A stretch of 64,000 nt of DNA. It comes from Muribaculaceae bacterium (lineage in GTDB: Bacteria; Bacteroidota; Bacteroidia; Bacteroidales; Muribaculaceae). Position 1 is the first letter of the stretch; the number at the start of each line of letters is the position of its first letter. Positions 8,710 through 15,301 of this stretch are shown here, piece by piece. The stretch spans positions 6,087-70,086 of the forward strand of contig VSPG01000007.1 in the NCBI GenBank assembly GCA_009775265.1, given 5' to 3'. Under the pieces are notes generated by a model, which ran no database searches, was not told the DNA's origin, and saw nothing but the letters and a program-made list of their open reading frames with translations. Made by a program: the position numbers and the translations under genes.

Positions 8710-9393
8710 ATGAATCCCATCCTGCCCCTGCTGCAATTTTCCGACGCCACTTTCCCCGTCGGCACATTCTCTTTCTCCAACGGACTGGAGACAGCATCCT
8801 ACGAGCACCTCGTGCATGACGCAGACACTCTTGAGCAATACACACGCAGCGCTGCCCTTCAGGCTGCGTTCAGCGACGGGGTGGCGGCTCTCACGGCCTA
8901 CCGCGGCGCACTCACGGGCGACTACGACGTCATACTCGATGCCGACAGCGCCCTGCTACAGTTCAAAATGAACGACGAAGCGCGCCTTATGCTCTGCCGC
9001 ATGGGCAAAAAACTCGCCGAACTCGGCGTGCATCTATGGGGCGAAGACACACTCATGGGACGCTGGCTTTCCGACATAAAGGACGAGAAGACTCCCGGAT
9101 GCTACCCTGTGGCACAAGGCATAGCCTTCGCGGCCGCAGGTATCGGAGAGCGGGAGCTATACGCATCACACCAATACGGCGTGGCCAATATGGTCGTGAG
9201 CGCCGCCCTGCGGTGTGTCCGCGTCTCGCACTACGACACTCAAAGAATACTATACCGGCTCGCCGGCGAGACCGACAGCCTTTACGAACAGGCACGCAGC
9301 ATGACCCTTGACCGGATGCACGCTTTCGTGCCGGAAATGGACATCCTCGCATCAATGCACGAAAAGGGCAAAATGCGCATGTTCATGAACTAA
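8710..9393 (+). CDS. ureF: Urease accessory protein UreF
   Basis: UreF acts with UreD and UreG as the regulator of GTP-dependent nickel insertion into apo-urease. The all-helical 227-residue protein carries the hallmark PVGTFSFSNGLETA near its start (about residues 18-31). Family-typical helices follow, including YPVAQGIAFAAAGIGERE and a C-terminal stretch after DRMHAFVPEMDILASMHE. It lies 44 bases after ureE and 30 bases before ureG in the same orientation. Confidence 0.94.
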   Translation: MNPILPLLQFSDATFPVGTFSFSNGLETASYEHLVHDADTLEQYTRSAALQAAFSDGVAALTAYRGALTGDYDVILDADSALLQFKMNDEARLMLCRMGKKLAELGVHLWGEDTLMGRWLSDIKDEKTPGCYPVAQGIAFAAAGIGERELYASHQYGVANMVVSAALRCVRVSHYDTQRILYRLAGETDSLYEQARSMTLDRMHAFVPEMDILASMHEKGKMRMFMN

Positions 9394-9423
9394 CCCCCAC
9401 ATACACCAAAATCATCACCCGTT

Positions 9424-10044
9424 ATGTCAACATGCAGAATCGGCGTCGGAGGCCCCGTAGGCTCCGGCAAGACAGCACTCATCGAAGCCATCACACCCCG
9501 CCTGATGGATAAAGGCATGAGTGTGCTCATAATCACCAACGACATCGTAACCACGGAAGACGCCAAACACGTGCGCAAAACCCTCAAGGGCGTCCTGCTC
9601 GAGGAGCGCATCATAGGCGTAGAGACCGGTGCCTGCCCGCACACGGCAGTGCGCGAAGACCCGTCGATGAACATCGCCGCCGTAGAGGAAATGGAAGCAC
9701 GCTTCCCCGATGCCGATGTAGTGCTCATAGAAAGCGGGGGCGACAACCTTACGCTCACATTCAGCCCCGCGCTCGTCGACTTCTTCATCTATGTAATCGA
9801 CGTGGCCGCCGGCGACAAAATACCGCGCAAGGACGGCCCCGGCATATCGCAGAGCGACATCCTCGTCATCAACAAGACCGACCTCGCCCCCTACGTGCAC
9901 GCAAGCCTCGAAGTGATGGACCACGATTCGCGGCTTATGCGCCCCGGCAAGCCTTTCGTGTTCACCAACAGCCTGACAGGCGAAGGCATCGACGAACTCG
10001 TCGACCTGCTTTTCAAAATGGCGCTTTTCGACAAAGTAAAATAA
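9424..10044 (+). CDS. ureG: Urease accessory GTPase UreG
   Basis: UreG is a SIMIBI-class GTPase that couples GTP hydrolysis to nickel transfer into urease. The P-loop GGPVGSGKT is at residues 9-17, the metal-binding Cys71-Pro72-His73 motif sits in ETGACPHTAVREDPSMN, and the guanine-recognition NKTD motif is in LVINKTDLAPY. At 206 residues it has the usual length. It lies between ureF and ureD with gaps of 30 and 18 bases. Confidence 0.98.
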   Translation: MSTCRIGVGGPVGSGKTALIEAITPRLMDKGMSVLIITNDIVTTEDAKHVRKTLKGVLLEERIIGVETGACPHTAVREDPSMNIAAVEEMEARFPDADVVLIESGGDNLTLTFSPALVDFFIYVIDVAAGDKIPRKDGPGISQSDILVINKTDLAPYVHASLEVMDHDSRLMRPGKPFVFTNSLTGEGIDELVDLLFKMALFDKVK

Positions 10045-10062
10045 CTATATCCACCCACCGCC

Positions 10063-11013
10063 ATGACGCAGCAACGACACTACTCCGACGCGCCGCAGGT
10101 CGACTTCGACTCCGCACCCGAAATGCGTCCCTATCTGGCACAGCCCGATGCCATGTACGTAGGATGCCCAGGCAAACACGGCTATCTCAACCTCGGCTTC
10201 GAACTTGACAGGAACGGACGCAGCTTCCTGCGCGAACTCGACCGCCGCGCGCCGCTCATCGTGCAGCAGGAGCTCTATTTCGACGAGCAACTCCCCGACA
10301 TGCCCTGCGTCTACATCCTGTCCAGCGGCGGCCCCAACGTCGACGGAGACCGCTACGTGCAGCGGTTCACCATGCACCGCGGCACCATGGCTTTCATTAG
10401 CACGGGCGCAGCAACCAAACTCGCCGAAATGCGCCGCAACTATTCGGGCATGACACAAGAGTTTACCCTCGAGGAAGACAGCTATCTCGAATACCTGCCA
10501 GAACCGATAATCCCGTGCAGGCACACGCGTTTCATCTGCGACACACGCATAACGGCACACCCCACCGCCACCCTTTTCTATTCGGAAATATACATGGGCG
10601 GACGCAAATACTACAGCGACGGGGAGCTGTTTGCCTACGACCTTCTTTCCGTGTGCAGCCACGGCGAGCGCCCGGACGGCACCCCGCTTTTCCGAGAGAA
10701 GTTCATCATAGACCCCGCGCACATGCCTCTGCGCGACACAGGCATGATGGGAGACTACGACGTGTTTGCCAACGTTCTTGTGCTCACACCTCCCGACAAA
10801 GCCGCAGCCGTATACGACGCCACCGATGCATTCATCGACCCCGCACGGCATCTTGCCGCCGGCATCACCCACCTTCCGTCCGGCGCAGGCCTGCTGTACA
10901 AAGTGCTCGGCATGGAACCCGGTCCCGTCAAAGCCGCAGTACGCGATTTCTGCTCGAAAGTAAGGCTTGCCGTGAAACATCGCTCTATGCCCGATGAATT
11001 CCCCTGGCGGTAA
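10063..11013 (+). CDS. ureD: Urease accessory protein UreD (UreH)
   Basis: UreD is the scaffold that docks UreF and UreG on apo-urease and channels nickel to the active site. The protein is a 316-residue beta-rich UreD family member. Recognisable stretches are RAPLIVQQELYFDEQLPDMPCVYILSSGGPNVDGDRY, ATKLAEM, the LEYLPEPIIPCRHTRF segment and LFREKFIIDP. It is the last gene of the urease cluster; ureD-last is an arrangement also found in other Bacteroidetes-type ureABCEFGD clusters. Neither a urea channel nor a nickel importer follows it. Confidence 0.92.
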   Translation: MTQQRHYSDAPQVDFDSAPEMRPYLAQPDAMYVGCPGKHGYLNLGFELDRNGRSFLRELDRRAPLIVQQELYFDEQLPDMPCVYILSSGGPNVDGDRYVQRFTMHRGTMAFISTGAATKLAEMRRNYSGMTQEFTLEEDSYLEYLPEPIIPCRHTRFICDTRITAHPTATLFYSEIYMGGRKYYSDGELFAYDLLSVCSHGERPDGTPLFREKFIIDPAHMPLRDTGMMGDYDVFANVLVLTPPDKAAAVYDATDAFIDPARHLAAGITHLPSGAGLLYKVLGMEPGPVKAAVRDFCSKVRLAVKHRSMPDEFPWR

Positions 11014-11051
11014 AGCAAATCGCGCATTTTGCGAAAAAAACGTCAGTCATA

Positions 11052-11083
11052 TTTGCATTTGAAACAATTTATGCCTAATTTAG
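11052..11083 (+). promoter_or_regulatory. Bacteroidetes-type promoter of the xerC/D-hpf operon
   Basis: A TTTG element at 11052-11055 is followed after exactly 20 bases by TAATTTAG at 11076-11083, one mismatch from the TAnnTTTG -7 consensus. The start codon of the recombinase is only six bases further on, so the transcript would have almost no leader. Confidence 0.6.
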
Positions 11084-11089
11084 GGGCGT

Positions 11090-11980
11090 ATGATTGATGA
11101 GTTTCTGAAATATCTCGAATGCGAGGCCGGAATGTCGGCACATACCCTCCGCGCCTATGGTTCCGACCTGCGTATGTGGTGTGATTTCGCCGCACGCGGC
11201 GAGCAGCCCGACCTTGCGTCGGTCACGCTCGACGACCTGCGCGCATGGGTCATGCACATGGCTGCGGGCGGAGCTTCGGCACGCACATTGCGCCGGCGCA
11301 TACAATCCTTGCGCGCGCTCTATGCATGGGCGATGCGCCGCAAGGGGCTGCGCGTGAATCCGGCAGCGGAACTCACCCTCGCGCGCCTTCCTCAGGCGCT
11401 GCCATCTTTCATTCGACCAGACGAGACAGCTGCCGTGCTCGACACCGATGTCGACGGCTCCGATTTCGAGGCCGTGCGCAACCACACAATAGTGCTGCTG
11501 CTGTATGCCACCGGCATGCGCGCGTCGGAACTCATAGGCATGCGCGACGCCGACGTCGACACCGTCCGCCGCGAACTAAAAGTACTCGGAAAGCGTAATA
11601 AGGAAAGAATAATACCCTTTGCAACGGAAGTGCGACAACACATCGAATCATACCGTGCTTTGCGCGACCGCCTTCTCGGCTACACTCCGGAGTTTTTCGC
11701 CGTGCGGCCGTCAGGCGCCCCACTTTACTATGGCCTGCTCAACCGCATCGTGCACGCCGCTCTCGACGGCTCGGTGCATGCGGCACGCCGCTCTCCCCAT
11801 GTGCTGCGCCACTCATTCGCCACCGACATGCTCAACAACGGCGCCGACATCAATGCCGTGCAGAAATTGCTCGGCCATGCTTCACTCGCAACCACACAGG
11901 TGTACACACACCTTTCATACAGAGATTTACAAAACAATTACGAATTCGCACATCCACGTGCACAAAGAAAAGGAGGATAA
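11090..11980 (+). CDS. Tyrosine recombinase, XerC/XerD type
   Basis: A 296-residue site-specific recombinase. It has the N-terminal SAM-like core-binding domain (about 1-85, MIDEFLKYLECEAGMSAHTLRAYGSDL) and the C-terminal catalytic domain. All catalytic residues are visible: Arg144 (TGMRASELIG), Lys168 (GKRNKERIIP), His237 and Arg240 (HVLRHSFATD), His263 (LGHASLATT) and the nucleophile Tyr272 (VYTHL). Single-copy length, the lack of flanking repeats and linkage to hpf argue for a housekeeping Xer protein resolving chromosome dimers rather than an element integrase. Whether it is the XerC or XerD partner cannot be decided here. Its stop codon overlaps the hpf ribosome-binding region. Confidence 0.93.
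   Translation: MIDEFLKYLECEAGMSAHTLRAYGSDLRMWCDFAARGEQPDLASVTLDDLRAWVMHMAAGGASARTLRRRIQSLRALYAWAMRRKGLRVNPAAELTLARLPQALPSFIRPDETAAVLDTDVDGSDFEAVRNHTIVLLLYATGMRASELIGMRDADVDTVRRELKVLGKRNKERIIPFATEVRQHIESYRALRDRLLGYTPEFFAVRPSGAPLYYGLLNRIVHAALDGSVHAARRSPHVLRHSFATDMLNNGADINAVQKLLGHASLATTQVYTHLSYRDLQNNYEFAHPRAQRKGG
11971..11976 (+). promoter_or_regulatory. Strong Shine-Dalgarno site for hpf
   Basis: A perfect AGGAGG lies five bases before the hpf ATG and directly abuts the recombinase stop codon. Most genes in this window lack a clear Shine-Dalgarno sequence, so this one stands out and suggests efficient coupled re-initiation. Confidence 0.7.
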
Positions 11981-11981
11981 C

Positions 11982-12272
11982 ATGGACATCCGTATTCAAG
12001 CCATCCACTTCGACATTGCCGATGCTCTGACGGCATTCATCAACAAAAAAGTAGAGCGCCTCGTGCGGCGCTACCCCGAAATAAGCGTTGCCGACGCCAC
12101 CCTGAAAGTCGTGAAACCCGAAACAGCAATGAACAAGGAGGTTGTACTGAAAATCACCCTTCCGGGACATGAGGACCTCGTAGCAACCAAAGTGGCCGAC
12201 ACTTTCGAAGAAGCCGTCGACCTCGCGCTCGAAGCCCTCGACCGTCAGCTCGAGAAGCGCAAAGGCAAATAA
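11982..12272 (+). CDS. hpf: Ribosome hibernation promoting factor, short form
   Basis: A 96-residue HPF/YfiA-family protein with the beta-alpha-beta-beta-beta-alpha fold (MDIRIQAIHFDIADALTAFINKKVERLVRRYPEI, then ADTFEEAVDLALEALDRQLEKRKGK). Members bind the 30S decoding centre in stationary phase and inactivate or dimerise ribosomes. It is the short form, lacking the C-terminal dimerisation domain of long HPF. The ATG at 11982 is fixed by the AGGAGG site; a longer open frame upstream overlaps the recombinase and is spurious. The xer-hpf pairing is common in Bacteroidales. Confidence 0.93.
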   Translation: MDIRIQAIHFDIADALTAFINKKVERLVRRYPEISVADATLKVVKPETAMNKEVVLKITLPGHEDLVATKVADTFEEAVDLALEALDRQLEKRKGK

Positions 12273-12278
12273 ATCCGT

Positions 12279-13433
12279 TTAAAAAGAATCATAATCTGAG
12301 CCGGTGCCCCAAAAGGAGCGCCGGCTTCTTTTTATCGCCAGCGACATTAACGCCAAAAACACATAGGCCGCTACGACACCCCACACATCCAGACCCACAG
12401 CGGCAGGTGCGGAAAGCATGGAAGCTCCCCCGGCCATAAGCGCGTACAATGCATCCGCAACGGCACCCAACAGGGACACATGCAGTCCCATGCACGACAG
12501 CCCGGCAAGCAGCAACGCAAGCACGTAAAACGGAACGAAGACAAAAGCCACAAGCACATTGGCCGGCAGAAAAAGCAGAGGCACCGCCCCGAAAACGGCC
12601 GCGACCACAGGAGCCGTGGCCAAAGTGGCTCCGACAGGCACAGCGGCAAGCGAGGCTGCATAATGCATGCGCGGCCATTCGCGTCTGTCGAACGGATTAA
12701 GCGGGCCGGCAAACGCAAGAATGCCGGCCACAGCAGCAAAAGAAAGCTGAAACCCTACGTCGTACAGAGCCGACGGACGCCACAGCAGAATCACTATGGC
12801 CGCCACAGCCAGAGAGTTGACAGGAGACGAATACCTCCCGATACAACGCGACACAAGCAGCAATGAAATCATGACAGACGCACGCATGAGCGACGCCGAC
12901 ATACCCCCGAGCCACGCAAATCCCCACACCGCACATAGCACAACAACCACACGCAAGCGGCGGCCGCTCCGGCCCAAAAGCATAGGGCGCGTAAGCCACA
13001 TGGCAAGCAGAGCCACTACACCGGCATGGAAACCGCTAAGCGCAAGCACATGCGCCATCCCCGCCCCACGGAAATCGTCGCGGATGTTTTGTGGAAGATA
13101 CCGGCCGTCGGCCACCAGAGTGGTAACAGCAAAGGCAGCCGCCGGACCGCTCAACGGAGATGCATATATACTTTCGGCAAGCGGAGTGCGGGCATCGGGA
13201 TAACATACAGCAGGCGTTTCGTCAGCGGCAGCACCGAGCAGAATACCGAAACAGAACGCCGCAGCCGCCGATGCGAAAAAACGCCCCGGACGCCACACCC
13301 AAAGCACTACAGCCGACACTGCTCCGGCAGCGACTGAAAACAGCACCGCCGCCCCGGCTCCCGCAACGGCGATGCCGGCGGCAAGCCCGATAGCGGCGGG
13401 AAGTGCCGGGATGCGGCTGTAGGGAGCGCGCAT
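12279..13433 (-). CDS. ComEC/Rec2-family membrane protein, competence domain only
   Basis: A polytopic membrane protein matching the ComEC competence domain, with the characteristic ALSGFHAG motif (ComEC: LSGLH) about one third in, preceded by DDFRGAGMAHVL. About eight or more hydrophobic helices follow. In transformable bacteria ComEC is the channel for single-stranded DNA across the inner membrane. At 384 residues it is much shorter than full ComEC and lacks both a clear N-terminal OB-fold (DUF4131) region and the C-terminal metallo-beta-lactamase domain. The start is taken as the ATG at 13433, which overlaps the upstream stop codon by one base (TGATG); a GTG three bases upstream is the alternative. 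Whether it supports DNA uptake is open. Confidence 0.82.
   Translation of the reverse strand: MRAPYSRIPALPAAIGLAAGIAVAGAGAAVLFSVAAGAVSAVVLWVWRPGRFFASAAAAFCFGILLGAAADETPAVCYPDARTPLAESIYASPLSGPAAAFAVTTLVADGRYLPQNIRDDFRGAGMAHVLALSGFHAGVVALLAMWLTRPMLLGRSGRRLRVVVVLCAVWGFAWLGGMSASLMRASVMISLLLVSRCIGRYSSPVNSLAVAAIVILLWRPSALYDVGFQLSFAAVAGILAFAGPLNPFDRREWPRMHYAASLAAVPVGATLATAPVVAAVFGAVPLLFLPANVLVAFVFVPFYVLALLLAGLSCMGLHVSLLGAVADALYALMAGGASMLSAPAAVGLDVWGVVAAYVFLALMSLAIKRSRRSFWGTGSDYDSF
12299..12332 (+). terminator. hpf terminator embedded in the 3' end of the convergent comEC-like gene
   Basis: A stem with arms 12299-12310 and 12315-12326 (one internal mismatch, AAAA loop) is followed by TCTTTTT, a good intrinsic terminator for hpf. 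It lies entirely within the last codons of the convergent comEC-like gene, which ends at 12279, only seven bases from the end of hpf. Confidence 0.75.
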
Positions 13434-14371
13434 CACTCAATGGTGTTGAGCACCACAAACAGCGAACTTACGCTGATGAGCACCCACAGCGCGACAGCCA
13501 GCAACAAAGGCTTCACACCCACCTGACGCACGGTCGAAGGCGACAGCGAAGCGCCTATGAGGAAAAGCGTCACAACCATGCCGCGGCGTGCCACCCATGT
13601 AAGCGCACCGGTGAGCCACTGCGGCAACGGCAGGTAAGTGTTGGCCACCATGGCCAATATGAAAATGAATATGAACCACGGAATCGACACCTTGCCGGAG
13701 CCGTCGCGGAATATAAACATCGTGGCCACGGCAAGCGGGATAATCCACAGCGCACGCGTAAGCTTGATAAGCGTTGCCACCTGGAGTGCCTGCTCGCCGT
13801 ACACCTCGCCGGCACCCACCACGCTCGATGTGTCATGTATGGCAATAGCGGCCCATGTGCCGAACTGAGCCTGACTCATGTCAAGCATATGGCCCAAAGG
13901 CGGGAATATGAACAGAGCCACCGCATTCAGAATAAATATCACACCGAGGCTCACCGCCATCTCTTTCTCATCGGCGCGGAGCACCGGTCCGACAGCAGCG
14001 ATGGCACTTCCGCCGCATATAGCCGTGCCGCTGCTTATAAGATAGGCCGTCTTACGGTTGATACGCAGCGAATAGCCGAGCAGAATGCCCAATGCCATGA
14101 CTCCGACAACACTCACCACCGTGAACAGCATGCCGTCGGCGCCGCTGCGCAGCGATTCCTGAAGATTCATACCGAACCCGAGGCACACCACTGCCACCTG
14201 CAGCAGATATTTGGAACATTTTTTATTGAACGCAGGATAAGGATTCTTGCACGCGAATGCAAACACAAGACCTGCAAGCAGCGCCACAGGAGCCGTGACC
14301 ACAGGCAGCCCCGTCATGTCAAGAGGCAACAATATCACAGCTATTATGGCGATGTAGATAATTTTATTCAT
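13433..14371 (-). CDS. YeiH/UPF0324-family putative permease (putative sulfate exporter)
   Basis: A 312-residue integral membrane protein with about ten hydrophobic segments, belonging to the UPF0324 (YeiH) family. Family signatures include AVVCLGFGMNLQES, the re-entrant-like SGTAICGGSAIAAVGPVL with its CGGSAIAA core, and AIHDTSSVVGAGEVYGEQAL. Members are annotated as putative sulfate exporters, but the substrate is not established. The ATG at 14371 is preferred over an in-frame start 48 bases upstream because it gives a natural hydrophobic N-terminus (MNKIIYIAIIAVILL). It lies between aroE and the comEC-like gene in one minus-strand operon. Confidence 0.87.
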   Translation of the reverse strand: MNKIIYIAIIAVILLPLDMTGLPVVTAPVALLAGLVFAFACKNPYPAFNKKCSKYLLQVAVVCLGFGMNLQESLRSGADGMLFTVVSVVGVMALGILLGYSLRINRKTAYLISSGTAICGGSAIAAVGPVLRADEKEMAVSLGVIFILNAVALFIFPPLGHMLDMSQAQFGTWAAIAIHDTSSVVGAGEVYGEQALQVATLIKLTRALWIIPLAVATMFIFRDGSGKVSIPWFIFIFILAMVANTYLPLPQWLTGALTWVARRGMVVTLFLIGASLSPSTVRQVGVKPLLLAVALWVLISVSSLFVVLNTIE

Positions 14372-14391
14372 ATGATTGATTATTACTATAT

Positions 14392-15144
14392 TTACCTGTT
14401 TTCCTGCCAGATGCGCCACGACGCATCGGCCTGCAGACGGAGCATTTCAAGGCCGCCGCGCACAGCCGCGCCTCGCGATGCGGCAAGACGCATGAAAAGC
14501 GTCGGTTCAGGGTTGTACACGAGGTCGAAACAGACATGGGACGGACCGACGGCGTCGTACGGAATCGCAGGTGCGTCTTCCGTGTTCGGCCACATTCCCA
14601 ATGGCGTAGTGTTGACTATTATTCCGCAGCGGGCGACAATGTCATTCGTCAGCCGGCTGTAGCACACACGTCCTTCGCCCTCGTTCCTGCTCACAAACTG
14701 CGTGTGCACGCCCATCTCGTCCAAAGCCGCCTTTACGGCCAGTGAAGCTCCTCCTGTGCCGAGCACTAATGCCTGCTCCGGAACGGGGCGGTCGCCAATG
14801 AGCCTTCGCAACGATTCTCCAAAAGCGGCAGCATCGGTGTTGTACCCTTTAAGCCTGCCGCCTGGCAGCACCGACACTAAGTTCACCGCTCCAACCATGA
14901 GCGCCGAGGCGTCAAGCTCGTCGAGCAGAGGAATTATTTCCTGCTTATATGGAATAGTCACGTTGAAGCCGCACAACCCGGGACTGGAGGCAACAAGTCC
15001 CGGAAGATCTTCTATTTCAGGCAGCTCAAAGTTGATATAATCCGCTTTTATAGCTTCGCGCTCGAATTTTTCAGTGAAGTAAGAGCGTGAAAAAGAGTGG
15101 CCAAGCGTGCGGCCCACAAGCCCGTATAACTGTCGGTTTGTCAT
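14392..15144 (-). CDS. aroE: Shikimate dehydrogenase
   Basis: NADP-dependent reduction of 3-dehydroshikimate to shikimate in the aromatic amino acid pathway. The 250-residue protein shows the substrate-binding GHSFSRSYF near its start and the catalytic Lys67 (NVTIPYK) and Asp104 (GYNTDAAAFGESL). It also has the dinucleotide-binding LGTGGAS, the NTTPLGMWP loop and the C-terminal GGLEMLRLQA. It heads the minus-strand operon with the permease and the comEC-like gene. aroB, another gene of the pathway, lies about 39 kb away in the same window and is not linked to it. Confidence 0.96.
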   Translation of the reverse strand: MTNRQLYGLVGRTLGHSFSRSYFTEKFEREAIKADYINFELPEIEDLPGLVASSPGLCGFNVTIPYKQEIIPLLDELDASALMVGAVNLVSVLPGGRLKGYNTDAAAFGESLRRLIGDRPVPEQALVLGTGGASLAVKAALDEMGVHTQFVSRNEGEGRVCYSRLTNDIVARCGIIVNTTPLGMWPNTEDAPAIPYDAVGPSHVCFDLVYNPEPTLFMRLAASRGAAVRGGLEMLRLQADASWRIWQENR

Positions 15145-15152
15145 TTCGGCTG

Positions 15153-15184
15153 CAAAGGTAGTCGTTTTTCCTTATGTGAGAAAA
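15153..15184 (-). promoter_or_regulatory. aroE promoter, very close to the start codon
   Basis: On the minus strand a TTTT element (15184-15181) is followed by a 20-base spacer and a perfect TAnnTTTG (TACCTTTG, 15160-15153). Only eight bases separate it from the aroE ATG, so the leader would be a few nucleotides at most. Confidence 0.6.
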
Positions 15185-15242
15185 ACTGAGCAGTTAAATT
15201 CTTGCAATATCTTCTAAGTAATAAAAATCCAGGTAATAAGAA

Positions 15243-15282
15243 ATGTCCCCCAAAAGTTTTGCAGCTGACTTTCGGGGGACAT
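15243..15282 (-). terminator. Terminator of the xylA-xylE transcript
   Basis: Inverted repeat with 14-base arms (15243-15256 and 15269-15282, one mismatch) lying 20 bases after the symporter stop codon. On the minus strand it is followed by TTTCTTATT, a moderate U-rich tract. Confidence 0.7.
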
Positions 15283-15301
15283 TACATATAATCTACTTCA
15301 A

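Noticed and set aside
11090..11980. Mobile-element integrase
   Set aside because: Length, motifs and the hpf neighbour fit a housekeeping Xer protein. No attachment-site repeats, tRNA gene or cargo genes are seen nearby.
11619..12272. Long hpf reading frame starting inside the recombinase gene
   Set aside because: The first 121 codons are in another frame of the Xer gene; the AGGAGG-preceded ATG at 11982 gives a normal short HPF.
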